From Shewanella vesiculosa (GTDB lineage Bacteria; Pseudomonadota; Gammaproteobacteria; Enterobacterales; Shewanellaceae), in assembly GCF_021560015.1 (NCBI RefSeq), contig NZ_CP073588.1:1364001-1428000 (forward strand): a DNA stretch of 64,000 nt, given 5' to 3'. The notes beneath the pieces were generated by a model, which searched no databases, had not been told where the DNA came from, and was given only the letters and a program-made list of their open reading frames with translations. Shown one piece after another: positions 46,771-57,983 of the stretch; positions within the stretch are counted from its first letter, which is position 1, and every line of letters begins with the position of its first letter. The position numbers were made by a program, and so were the translations under genes.

Positions 46771-47872
46771 AACACTCTCGTATTTACTATTGTCAGCTAC
46801 GTTGTTTAGTAGTGTGGCTTTCGCAAAAGAATCGGCAGAAAAAACCGCCCATACTTTAACCGCTGAACAAGTTTATCAAGGCATAAAATCCAATTTAGAA
46901 ACCAACCTTTACTCCTTACCCCCACGAGTTCAAGGCCACTATGCTATACGCCAATTCCGTATGACTGGGGAACCCAAATACGCTAACGGCTCATTAATTG
47001 ATCTCCTCACTATTGCTGAACGTCAAGCTTACTATTCATGTAATCTGGATAAGCCTGGTTTTATTAAAAGTGAATCAAAAATTGAGGCGGATAAATTAGG
47101 TTCAGGCCCACGAGCTATTGCCCGTAAAGAAGCCATCGCTCCCTACCCTAATTTTATGTTATATACCGACGTGCTATTGCGCTATGCCAGTCGAGTGGAT
47201 GAGTTTGGTTTTACCGGACCTTGTCATGATTTAATGATAAAAACCCTAAAAAATGCTAATTTAGAACCTGCTTTCACTGATACAAAAATGATTAAGGCTT
47301 GGGCCGCGCAGTTAATCAACTATGTATATTGGGCCAAACAAATCGGCGTTGGCGACTATTACCAAGCTTACAAACAAGCTTTTATTAAAACCTATCCAGA
47401 TAGCAATGATGATAAACTCAAAAAAGGCCAATATAAAAACAAAGTCTATGGTATGACTCACTTTATTTTTTCCGCCAGCGAGTATTATCAACACCCTGTC
47501 GATCCAAAAGAATATCAGTGGATTTTAAATTACTTTGAGAAAAATATTGATCGTATTCTGACCGACACGACTGAAGATATTATTACTGAAGTTGGGATTA
47601 GTTTCTTAATTACGGGTAATGGCGATAACCCAGTTGTGGATAAAGTGAAACAACACGTGATTGCGGCATATGATCCAAAAATCATGATGATCCCGTCACC
47701 ACATGGCAAAGCTGAATTATCTTCTGGTGAACACAGAAACGTACTAGCAATGATGTTATTAAATTGGCCTGAAACATTACACAAAGGTCCGTATTTAAAT
47801 AATATTGCGAGTACTAAAAAGTACTTACCAAAATTAGTGAAGCCTAAAGCTTCTCTGAACAATGCTAAATAA
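46748..47872 (+). CDS. DUF3541-family exported protein
   Basis: A 374-residue protein with a signal peptide (KTLSYLLLSATLFSSVAFAK). The mature part is helical with conserved-looking stretches FRMTGEPKYANGSLIDLLTI, DKLGSGPRAIARKEAI, MTHFIFSASEYYQHPVDPKE and PHGKAELSSGEHRNVLAMML. I believe it is the DUF3541 family of Shewanella and Vibrio; function unknown. AGGAG precedes the ATG at 46748, which lies 23 bp inside the previous gene, so it belongs to the same operon. A terminator follows. Confidence 0.7.
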   Translation: MLELRKSKTLSYLLLSATLFSSVAFAKESAEKTAHTLTAEQVYQGIKSNLETNLYSLPPRVQGHYAIRQFRMTGEPKYANGSLIDLLTIAERQAYYSCNLDKPGFIKSESKIEADKLGSGPRAIARKEAIAPYPNFMLYTDVLLRYASRVDEFGFTGPCHDLMIKTLKNANLEPAFTDTKMIKAWAAQLINYVYWAKQIGVGDYYQAYKQAFIKTYPDSNDDKLKKGQYKNKVYGMTHFIFSASEYYQHPVDPKEYQWILNYFEKNIDRILTDTTEDIITEVGISFLITGNGDNPVVDKVKQHVIAAYDPKIMMIPSPHGKAELSSGEHRNVLAMMLLNWPETLHKGPYLNNIASTKKYLPKLVKPKASLNNAK

Positions 47873-47900
47873 CACTCAATACTAGCCAAGATACATTTGA

Positions 47901-47930
47901 GGCAAATGCTGCAGTGCATTTGCCTTTTTT
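47901..47930 (+). terminator. Terminator of the cmoA-to-DUF3541 operon
   Basis: GGCAAATGC, loop TGCAGT, GCATTTGCC, then TTTTTT: a classical intrinsic terminator 28 nt after the DUF3541 stop codon. Confidence 0.92.
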
Positions 47931-47987
47931 ATGATAAAAAATACGCTAGTTTCCTTCATTTTCAGCCAACAATAAAGAGAGCACTTA

Positions 47988-48887
47988 ATGAGCAGAGCAA
48001 AATCAACCTTAGAACAATGGCGAATAGTCCAAGCTGTTGTTGATTTTGGCGGCTATGCTCAAGCGGCAGAAAAACTCAACAAAAGCCAATCATCGTTAAA
48101 TCATGCCGTGGCCAAGTTACAACATCAATTGGGGATCAATCTACTCGAAGTCAAAGGTCGAAAAGCATATTTAACTGAGCAAGGTGAAGTGTTATTGCGT
48201 CGCTCTCGCCACCTAACTCAATCTGTTGAAGAACTTGAACAACTGGCCTCAAATTTAGGCCAAGGCTGGGAACCTAACCTCACTATTGCCAGAGAAATTG
48301 TTTACCCAATGGACAATCTTGTGGAATCATTGAGAGAGTTTTTACCGGACAGCCGTGGTACTCGGGTAACCATTATTGATTCTGTTATTTCCGGAACCCA
48401 CGAACTTATCAATAATAATCAAGCTGATATTGCTATTTGTGCCACCGCACCTAAAGGCCATATATCTGAACCATTATGTGAATTAAGTTTTGAACTGGTT
48501 TGCCATCCAGATCATCCTCTGGCAACACTGACTTTAATTGAAGATGACAAGCAATTAGCCCAGCACCTACAAATTGTCATTAAAGATACCGGAATTAATG
48601 CCAGTAATGATATTGGGTGGTTAAAAGCAGAACAACGTTGGACCGTCTCTAACTTTCATGAAGCAAAGAGTATTCTGGCCCGTAATATTGGCTTTTGTTG
48701 GATACCTAGCTTTTTAGTTGAACAAGAAATTGCCAATAAACAGCTTATCCGCTTACATTTACGTGGCAGTTATCAGCGCAAAATAATGCTTAACTTGGTC
48801 ATTCCCAATCGAGATCAACAAGGACCCGCCTGTAAATTATTAGAAAGCCTCATTTTGAAACAACATGATTTACCCTTTAATGGCTAA
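47988..48887 (+). CDS. LysR-family transcriptional regulator
   Basis: A 299-residue regulator. The N-terminal winged helix reads VVDFGGYAQAAEKLNKSQSS, LNHAVAKLQHQLGINLLEVK; the effector domain follows, with CHPDHPLATLTLIEDDKQLA and a C-terminal RKIMLNLVIPNRDQQGPACK. The target is unknown. It is separated from the preceding operon by a terminator and has its own short upstream region. Confidence 0.92.
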   Translation: MSRAKSTLEQWRIVQAVVDFGGYAQAAEKLNKSQSSLNHAVAKLQHQLGINLLEVKGRKAYLTEQGEVLLRRSRHLTQSVEELEQLASNLGQGWEPNLTIAREIVYPMDNLVESLREFLPDSRGTRVTIIDSVISGTHELINNNQADIAICATAPKGHISEPLCELSFELVCHPDHPLATLTLIEDDKQLAQHLQIVIKDTGINASNDIGWLKAEQRWTVSNFHEAKSILARNIGFCWIPSFLVEQEIANKQLIRLHLRGSYQRKIMLNLVIPNRDQQGPACKLLESLILKQHDLPFNG

Positions 48888-49039
48888 TGCTGAGCAGCAG
48901 AGGCTATTTGTTAAGTCACTGAAGATACTCACAATACAATTTATAATACGAATTTCACATTCCGATTAACAGATGAGCCAATGTTTGAGTTGATCGTGAA
49001 CAGGTTGAATGGATTAAATCAGCAGGAGGTGCTGAAGTA

Positions 49040-50386
49040 CTACACATAAATTTCAATCGATTGATATTGGTCGCGTTCTGATGAAGATAAAGACGTTTGT
49101 ATTTGACGACTAGAGTCTCGTTCGGCATTACTGTTATTATTTGTCACCGCATTATTTGTAACTGTATTATTAGCAAGACCATTATTAACCAGTGCCTCAT
49201 TACCCTGTGCTGCAGATACAGGACGCTTAGACGACAATGAATTGATATTTGCGTTATCAATACCATGTGTTGTGTCTATTTTCAAAACACTACTATTTGG
49301 CGCGATAGAGTTGTTTGAGTTAGTTGCTGGAGTCAATGGCTGTTGATTCTGTGCGCGAGTAAAAATATTGCCGCTCTCAGCTGAGGTTTGATTATTCAGT
49401 GTTGAACCAGTATCTTGCTGGCGGTCTTGTATCAACTGTTTATTTGCTTCATTCATGTTTTGTAGCGCTTGTGCAGCCACACGAATATCTGCCATTGATG
49501 GTTGCACTGGCGCCATCGCTGCCGCATATACCTTCTGCATTTTACTTAATGTTGCTTTAGGATCGCCTGAAACAGGCGACACATCAATACTCACCTCACC
49601 TTCTACGGCATAACGCCGGCCGTCTGGCCCTTTTTCATATTGATAACTAGGGCTCTGAGTTAAACTACCGCCCACTGCTGCATGAGCTTGTTCGTGAGTT
49701 TTAACCTCGGTATCTCGTTGTACAAGTTGTTCAATCTGCTTTGTTTGAGCTTGTTCTATTTGCTGTTGCTTTTTTACAATCTGTTGCTCAACTTGCTGTG
49801 TAGCTGTTTCATCTTGATTATTTGATGCCTGAGGAGCTGATTGTGAATCAGACTCAGCAGCAAAGGGATCCGCTGCTATGTCATTTGTTGCCGCAATAGT
49901 TCTAACCACTGGCTGTTGCGTATTTGCCGCATCACTTGAAATATTAGTTATAACATCTGCACTGACTGATTTTTCAGCAAGTGTGATGCTTGCCTGTGCT
50001 GGCACGGATGAATTATTCAATACGCCAGCCAGATTCGCAGGACCGCTCTTTAGGTTATAACTATTAAGTGGATCAGAACCGACAATTTTATAAGATTGAG
50101 TTTTGTCTATTGCAGCAGTTTGACTTGCTGTAGCTTGAGCCGTTTGTGGCTGATAAGCGTGTTGTTGAGAAGTGGAATTTTGACCGACAGCAGTATCAGT
50201 ATTGATAGACTTGGTACTGATTGGATTAATACTAGTGGGTTTGATATGACTAGTAGTTTCAATAGCAGTGATTTTAAGACTATTGTTTGCAACGCTACTG
50301 GTGTGAATAGCTGCTGCGGATATTGTATTGTGATGGGCAGCATTAATGAATGAACCAATGTTAGCAGAAACCATTGGCGCACTCAT
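49040..50386 (-). CDS. SprA-related putative metalloprotease (CatA-type, Pfam PF12118-like)
   Basis: A 448-residue protein with long low-complexity Ser/Thr/Asn/Gln regions flanking a conserved core (about 195-310): QLVQRDTEVKTHEQAHAAVG, GPDGRRYAVEGEVSIDVSPV and YAAAMAPVQPSMADIRVAAQ. HEQAH is an HExxH zinc motif. No signal peptide is visible. The family is found in many proteobacteria; substrates are unknown. It follows a 95-residue helper-like gene by only 2 nt. Confidence 0.75.
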   Translation of the reverse strand: MSAPMVSANIGSFINAAHHNTISAAAIHTSSVANNSLKITAIETTSHIKPTSINPISTKSINTDTAVGQNSTSQQHAYQPQTAQATASQTAAIDKTQSYKIVGSDPLNSYNLKSGPANLAGVLNNSSVPAQASITLAEKSVSADVITNISSDAANTQQPVVRTIAATNDIAADPFAAESDSQSAPQASNNQDETATQQVEQQIVKKQQQIEQAQTKQIEQLVQRDTEVKTHEQAHAAVGGSLTQSPSYQYEKGPDGRRYAVEGEVSIDVSPVSGDPKATLSKMQKVYAAAMAPVQPSMADIRVAAQALQNMNEANKQLIQDRQQDTGSTLNNQTSAESGNIFTRAQNQQPLTPATNSNNSIAPNSSVLKIDTTHGIDNANINSLSSKRPVSAAQGNEALVNNGLANNTVTNNAVTNNNSNAERDSSRQIQTSLSSSERDQYQSIEIYV

Positions 50387-50388
50387 GT

Positions 50389-50676
50389 TTACACTTCTAT
50401 ATCAATCAAACTGCCCACTGTTTCAGAAGCCTCTTCAATCACTCGTGTTGAAGCTTGAGCTTGATTCGATGATTGAGTTGCAGAGACTAAAGCTGCTGTG
50501 GTGTCAGTTTGATCAACTGCACGTGAACTAAGTGTCACAGTATCTTGAGTTGATGCATTAGCGACTGCTGGCTTTTGCTGATCTGGCGTTGCTACAGATG
50601 TTGTTGCTTGCGCTAAACCTTGCTGAGCACTTTGTAAACCTTGTAAACCAGACGAATACGCTGATTGAACTTGCAT
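50389..50676 (-). CDS. Small low-complexity protein with flagellar-rod-like N-terminus
   Basis: A 95-residue protein beginning MQVQSAYSSGLQGLQSAQQG, similar to the N-terminal helix of flagellar rod and hook proteins, followed by Ala/Thr/Ser/Gln-rich sequence ending ETVGSLIDIEV. It lies 2 nt upstream of the SprA-related gene on the same strand, so the two are probably translated together. Partner or substrate of the protease is possible; no function is established. Confidence 0.65.
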   Translation of the reverse strand: MQVQSAYSSGLQGLQSAQQGLAQATTSVATPDQQKPAVANASTQDTVTLSSRAVDQTDTTAALVSATQSSNQAQASTRVIEEASETVGSLIDIEV

Positions 50677-50764
50677 AATGACGACTCCTGATCATAAAAA
50701 CTTTCATTTAGTATGATCTAAACCGACTAATATGTACAGTTTATAAGCAAACCAATCTTAAACT

Positions 50765-51879
50765 TTAATCATTATTCCAGCCCATCTCCCAATCTTTCCA
50801 TACGGGATTCAATCCTCGTCGCCTCATTTGGATTATCACTTGCTCTGCAGGGCGATTATCACTGATCTCAAATTGATCAAGTTGGCTGTCAGGTGCCATG
50901 TAACCACCAGGTTGAGTTGAGCTTCCGGCACTCATGTGGGTAATCCCTAATGGCAGTAAATTATCCCTCAGCGACGGCAGTTCACGTGTTGATAAACTGA
51001 TTTCAAGTTGCGGATTAAACAACCTAAATGCACAGATCAATTGCACTAATCCGGCATCGGTTAATTCAACCTTAGGTGAAATACCACCAGTGCATGGACG
51101 TAACCGAGGTAATGAAATACTGTAACGATTACGCCAGTAGGTTTTTTCTAGATAATCAAGATGATACCCCATTAATAATGCATCGAGTCGCCAATCATCT
51201 AACCCAAGTAATACCCCTAAACCTATTTTATCGATCCCTGCTTTTGCGACTCGATCTGGGGTATCTAAGCGATAAACGAAATCTTGTTTTTTACCGCGAG
51301 TATGATGTTTTGCATAAGTTTGAGGCCGGTAAGTTTCTTGGTATACCATAACGGCATCAACACCTAACTTACCAAGATGCTGATATTGTTCTGTTTCCAA
51401 TGGTTGAACTTCCATTGCCACGTAATTAAAAGCCTTGCTAACTAACGGTAACACCGACTCAAAATACCCCATTCCAACTTTGGTTTCGTGTTCACCAGAC
51501 ACCAGTAATATCGAATCGAAGCCACGTTGTTTAATAATAGCTATTTCTGCTGTGAGTTCATCACTGTTAAGGGTTTTACGCTTGACCTTATTGCTCATGC
51601 TAAAGCCACAATAATCACATTCATTGGCGCACAGATTTGATAAATACAAGGGTAAGAAAAGACCGATATTGGCACCGAATCGCTTTCGAGTCAGCTGAAC
51701 TGCTTGCTGCGCCATCGGTTCAATATATGGCATTGCGGCAGGAGATAATAGTGCCAACAAGCTATCAAGATTGCCGCTTGGATTTTGCAAAGCCAATTCA
51801 ACATCTTTGGCGGTAGTCGAATACAATTTCATCGATAATGCATCGGGGGCTAATTGCGTAATACGCTTGAATATGACAT
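50765..51879 (-). CDS. thiH: 2-iminoacetate synthase ThiH, one frameshift near the start
   Basis: A radical-SAM tyrosine lyase giving dehydroglycine for the thiazole ring. The cluster motif is CANECDYCGF (C-x3-C-x2-C), followed by SMSNKVKRKTL, LLVSGEHETKVGMGYF, MVYQETY, and RLRPCTGG. The open frame from 51832 has 355 residues. The natural start is the ATG at 51879, one nt after the thiG stop, preceded by GGAGGG; reaching it needs one more base in the CGCAA near 51860, which gives 371 residues, close to E. coli ThiH. This is probably an assembly deletion. Confidence 0.93.
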
Positions 51880-51880
51880 G

Positions 51881-52690
51881 CTAACCCTCCTTGATGTTCA
51901 CTGACTGCGTCAGTGAATTGATTGATGCTTCTGTCAGAAATCCGGTTAATGGACTGGTTGCATCGGCGTGATGGTTCACAGCCCCTAAACCTGCAAGGTA
52001 GGCTTGTCTTCCTGTCGCGACCGCATCAGCAAAGCATTTCGCCATTTGCTGAGGATAAGCACTACTTGCAATCGCGGTATTAACCAATACGGCTGCAGCC
52101 CCCATTTCCATTGCTCTGCAAGCTTGCGAGGGGGCACCAATTCCAGCATCAATGATCACAGGTATGCTGGCTTGTTCGATGATAATGCGTAAAAAGGTTT
52201 CCGTGGCTAGACCTTGGTTACTGCCAATGGGGCTACCAAGAGGCATCACTGCGGCGCAGCCGACTTCTTCTAATCGCCGACATAACACAGGATCGGCATG
52301 CACATAAGGCATGACAATATAGCCTTGTTCGCATAATTGTTGAGCCGCGATTAATGTTTCAATAGGATCTGGCATGAGATATTTAGGATCTGGATGAATT
52401 TCAAGTTTAATCCATTTAGTGCCAAGCATTTCATAAGCCAGTTCAGCAGCAAAAATAGCCTCTTTGGCATTACGCGCACCCGCGGTATTAGGTAATAACT
52501 TTACCCCCATACTTTGCAGCGGCCCGAGTAAATTGTCATGGCCGCGGGTTAAATCAATCCGCTTCATCGCCAAGGTAACTAACTGTGATCCCGAACTGTT
52601 TATAGCTTGTAACATAGTGTTGTGATCTGAAAATTTTCCCGTCCCGGTGAATAATCGAGACGAAAATTGATGATCGGCTATCGTTAACAT
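51881..52690 (-). CDS. thiG: Thiazole synthase ThiG
   Basis: A 269-residue TIM-barrel enzyme that joins deoxyxylulose phosphate, dehydroglycine and ThiS thiocarboxylate. Recognised by [56 protein letters not shown] with the catalytic Lys, [12 protein letters not shown] and [20 protein letters not shown]. It starts 2 nt after thiS. Confidence 0.97.
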   Translation of the reverse strand: MLTIADHQFSSRLFTGTGKFSDHNTMLQAINSSGSQLVTLAMKRIDLTRGHDNLLGPLQSMGVKLLPNTAGARNAKEAIFAAELAYEMLGTKWIKLEIHPDPKYLMPDPIETLIAAQQLCEQGYIVMPYVHADPVLCRRLEEVGCAAVMPLGSPIGSNQGLATETFLRIIIEQASIPVIIDAGIGAPSQACRAMEMGAAAVLVNTAIASSAYPQQMAKCFADAVATGRQAYLAGLGAVNHHADATSPLTGFLTEASINSLTQSVNIKEG

Positions 52691-52692
52691 TA

Positions 52693-52920
52693 TTAACCTC
52701 CAGCAACGGCAGAAAAAACCGTAATATTATCGTTCGCTTGACACAATACGTGCACCCATCGGCTTCGTGGTACAACACTATCGTTGACGACTATGGCGAC
52801 CGCTTGAGTGGGTAGATCACTTAAAATCAGTAATTCGGCCAAATTCAAATTAGCCCGAACGATTTGTTCGACCCCATTGAGTTGCAAGGCAATCTGAGAG
52901 TGGCAATTAGTATGCGTCAT
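52693..52920 (-). CDS. thiS: Sulfur carrier protein ThiS
   Basis: A 75-residue ubiquitin-like carrier ending in Ala-Gly-Gly after TVFSAVAGG, the tail that ThiF adenylates. [12 protein letters not shown] is the ThiS core. I chose the ATG at 52920 (MTHTNC), which gives the usual length and overlaps thiF by 14 bp. Confidence 0.93.
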   Translation of the reverse strand: MTHTNCHSQIALQLNGVEQIVRANLNLAELLILSDLPTQAVAIVVNDSVVPRSRWVHVLCQANDNITVFSAVAGG

Positions 52921-53725
52921 TGGGCTGCTCCGAAAGCTGAGTGACTGACTGTTGATGACACACTGCACAGTCTGGATCTTGGCTCATGTGGGCATGCTGC
53001 CAATGTAAGTTTTTAGCATTAAAGCAATGTAAAATACCGTATTGAGTGAAGGTATTACTAAGATGTTGTATGCCCACCAGCGCTTGCATACTGGCAATAA
53101 TGCCCGCAGCAGGGCCAAGAACTCCTGCTCGAGTACAATTTTGCGTAATCGTCATATCAAGTGGATATAAACAACGATAACAGCCGCTATTTGGGTGTAA
53201 ATTAGAGCCTGAGTCTGAAAAATCAATACAAAATAGTTGTCCTTGATAGCCACTGATTGCGCCACTAACCAACGTCAATTTATGTTCAACGCAGAGTTGA
53301 TTAATAAACTGCCGTGTCTTGAAATTATCAGTGCAATCGAATACTAAAGGCTTGGTTACTTTTCGCTTGATAAGCTGATAAAAATGCTGGGCAGTAACTT
53401 TTTCCGCAATAGTATTGATGTTGATTTCAGGGTAAGCACGATTAAGCACTCTTTTAGTAACAGCAACTTTGGTTTGGCCAATATCTGCGGCAGTAAATAA
53501 TAGCTGCCGTGGCAAGTTAGATAGTTCAATAACATCATGGTCAATCAACAACATATGCTGAACACCTGCCGCCGCGAGGTAATGAGCGACTAGATGCCCT
53601 AATCCGCCCATGCCAATAATGACGACCGAACTATTCATAATGGCGAGTTGGCCAGTCTCGCCAATATCACTGAGTAACATGGTGCGTGAGTACTGGATAT
53701 ACTGCTGATCCGATAGTATATTCAT
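52907..53725 (-). CDS. thiF: ThiS adenylyltransferase ThiF
   Basis: A 272-residue E1-like enzyme. The nucleotide motif is VIIGMGGLGHLVAHYLAAAG, the Asp loop LLIDHDVIELSNLPRQLLF, FDCTDNFKTRQFINQLCVEH, and a zinc-binding CYRCLYP with a second CAVC pair near the end. The ATG at 53725 has GGAGGTGAG directly upstream and overlaps the thiDE stop by 4 bp. Confidence 0.95.
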   Translation of the reverse strand: MNILSDQQYIQYSRTMLLSDIGETGQLAIMNSSVVIIGMGGLGHLVAHYLAAAGVQHMLLIDHDVIELSNLPRQLLFTAADIGQTKVAVTKRVLNRAYPEININTIAEKVTAQHFYQLIKRKVTKPLVFDCTDNFKTRQFINQLCVEHKLTLVSGAISGYQGQLFCIDFSDSGSNLHPNSGCYRCLYPLDMTITQNCTRAGVLGPAAGIIASMQALVGIQHLSNTFTQYGILHCFNAKNLHWQHAHMSQDPDCAVCHQQSVTQLSEQPNDAY

Positions 53726-55416
53726 CTCACCTCCGCAGAGACACTCGGTTTCGATAATGATCGCGTCAACTGTAACCACTTATGATTTAACGCTTGATAA
53801 GCTTTAGCGGGATCTGCAGCAGCGCTCACGGCCCTGACAACCGCAACATCACCCACCCCAGTCATGGCAATGACCTCAAGATTACTGAGATCTATCCCGC
53901 CAATAGCAACGGTAGGATAATGGCGCGCAAATAAACTGGCATAACGTTTAAGTTTACTGAGCCCTTGAGGCGCGGAAGGCATTTGCTTAGTCGTGGTAGC
54001 AAAAATATGCCCCAGGGCAATATAGGAAGGTGAACATTGGTGGGCTAATAAGGCTTCAAAATAACTGTGACTCGATAGCCCTAACGCCATTCCAGCTGCA
54101 GCTATCGCGGCTAAATCTGCAGTCGCCAAATCTTCTTGGCCTAAGTGAACCCCAAACGCACCGTGTTTAACCGCCAGTTGCCAATGATCATTGATAAATA
54201 ACTGAGCATGAAACTCTCGACCCAGTTTAATCACCTCAATAATATTAGTTTCGAGTGTTAATCGCTGCAGACTGTCCGAACAAGTGTCGCTATCGAGTTT
54301 AGTGCGATATTGAATGGTTTTGCAGCCAGCTGATAGCAGCTGTTTTAGTATATTTAGGTCATCAACAACAGGATAAATACCGAGTGGTTTTAGCAGCGAT
54401 TTAAAGTCATTATGCGCTGTGTGTTTAAACGAAGCTTGAGCGAGATTGTCTGATGTAATCAACTTGATTAACGGCATAGCCTGTAAATCATCGGGCCAAC
54501 CGGTACGGGCTAAAACCCCAGGACCTTGCCCTAGACTGAAACCTAATGCTAAGCCCTTATTGACATAAGCTTTTGCCAACACAATAGCATCATGGATCAC
54601 TAAGTCATGGGCAATAAAACATGCTATTGCAGATGATAAAGTGCAACCACTGCCATGATTGTTATTAGTGACTATCCGCTGACTGCTTAACATAAACACG
54701 GCATTACTGTGTGCAACACTGGCACCTGGTACGCTTGTACTGACATAAATATCTGTCGCATCGTGCTGCCAATGAGCATCACCACCTTTGGCGAGTACAT
54801 GGCATTTAAATATATTTGATAACCACTTAGCGTCGTTAATCATCTGCAGTTGCAGAGTACTCATGGGATCGATCTCAAGCGATGATTCGAGATTGAGGTT
54901 ATCACTTCGATGTTGCGCTAAAACACAATGATGACATAAGCGACCTAACTCATGCTGATTAGGGGTTAATAAGTCAATTAAGCCAATGAGAGGACTAAAA
55001 TCGAGATCCATAGGATTAAAGCTGGCACCACTGCTGGCGACCATCACAGGATCAAGCACCACAAAAGGAGCTAAAATTAGTCTAGATCGTATCTGGGTTA
55101 ACCAATCAGCCAAAATGTTTACCTGTGCTTGGGATGCCAACAGGCCAATTTTAATTGCTACCGGCGGCAGATCTGCACATAAGCTGGTCAACTGAGCCAG
55201 TAACATGGATTCAGAAACAGTTTCAACAAGACTGACACTGACTGAGTTTTGCGCAGTTAATGTGGTTATTACGCTACACCCGTGACATGACAAGTCTTGC
55301 ATGGTGAGTAAATCAGCTTGAATCCCCGCACCACCACCACTGTCTGAACCGGCTATGGTCCAGACAATGGGTGGGGTTTGCATTATGGATTCACTGACAA
55401 ATGTCGATGAATTCAT
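53722..55416 (-). CDS. thiDE: Bifunctional HMP-P kinase / thiamine-phosphate synthase ThiDE
   Basis: A 564-residue fusion. Residues about 15-310 are ThiD (TIAGSDSGGGAGIQADLLTM, DPVMVASSG, NHGSGCTLSSAIACFI). Residues about 345-555 are ThiE (GIYPVVDDLNILKQLLSAGC, IQYRTK, LFINDHWQLAVKHGAFGVHL, GQEDL, IALGHIFATTTK, VAIGGIDLSN). It phosphorylates HMP-P and then joins HMP-PP to thiazole phosphate. The fusion is common in Shewanella and relatives. Start could be the ATG at 55416 or at 55383 (MQTPPIVW). It lies 5 nt after thiC. Confidence 0.95.
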   Translation of the reverse strand: MNSSTFVSESIMQTPPIVWTIAGSDSGGGAGIQADLLTMQDLSCHGCSVITTLTAQNSVSVSLVETVSESMLLAQLTSLCADLPPVAIKIGLLASQAQVNILADWLTQIRSRLILAPFVVLDPVMVASSGASFNPMDLDFSPLIGLIDLLTPNQHELGRLCHHCVLAQHRSDNLNLESSLEIDPMSTLQLQMINDAKWLSNIFKCHVLAKGGDAHWQHDATDIYVSTSVPGASVAHSNAVFMLSSQRIVTNNNHGSGCTLSSAIACFIAHDLVIHDAIVLAKAYVNKGLALGFSLGQGPGVLARTGWPDDLQAMPLIKLITSDNLAQASFKHTAHNDFKSLLKPLGIYPVVDDLNILKQLLSAGCKTIQYRTKLDSDTCSDSLQRLTLETNIIEVIKLGREFHAQLFINDHWQLAVKHGAFGVHLGQEDLATADLAAIAAAGMALGLSSHSYFEALLAHQCSPSYIALGHIFATTTKQMPSAPQGLSKLKRYASLFARHYPTVAIGGIDLSNLEVIAMTGVGDVAVVRAVSAAADPAKAYQALNHKWLQLTRSLSKPSVSAEVR

Positions 55417-55421
55417 GATAG

Positions 55422-57541
<2,120 letters not shown>

Positions 57542-57638
57542 TTAACTGGACATATAAACCGATAAAAAACTCGGAGGTAAACGTCCATTTACTGTCTTGT
57601 TAAAACGTTATTATCTTCCCAATAATAATGATTATTAC

Positions 57639-57724
57639 GCTTGTTTCCTTCGCAGGTTCTAGCCTGATCAGGTTCAACGGATCCCGAATAAACGGTCTCA
57701 GCCATAATGGCACTCCGACAAGAT
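57639..57724 (-). promoter_or_regulatory. TPP riboswitch (THI element)
   Basis: Read leftward: GTCGGAGTGCC, then CTGAGA in GGCTGAGACCG, then ACCTGATCAGGCTAGAACC, then TGCGAAGGAAACAAG. These are the conserved THI-box strings in correct order. It lies about 220 nt upstream of the thiC start and should switch off the thiC-thiH operon when thiamine pyrophosphate is abundant. Confidence 0.96.
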
Positions 57725-57874
57725 GTGCGTCAGTATAGGCAAGCTTTAAACAAAATATCAAGCCCTAACTATCATCTATTGCTATGACATCTATGAGTTA
57801 ACATGCCGGCATTAGTTTAGCTTTATCCCTTATCTATCGTATTCACTCAACACTTGATGCATATATTTATAAAG

Positions 57875-57893
57875 GTGCGACATCATGTCGCAC
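57875..57893. promoter_or_regulatory. Perfect 19-bp palindrome upstream of the copper-receptor gene
   Basis: GTGCGACATCATGTCGCAC is symmetrical around a central C. It lies about 90-110 bp before the receptor start and has no T-run, so a dimeric-repressor operator is more likely than a terminator. I cannot match it to a known regulator. Confidence 0.5.
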
Positions 57894-57983
57894 TCTTCAT
57901 ATTTATTAGCAGGTTATAATTTATTAAGGTGAACAATCTCCTTTGAAATTAACTCATCAAAGGTTTATAAAAATACAATAAAG

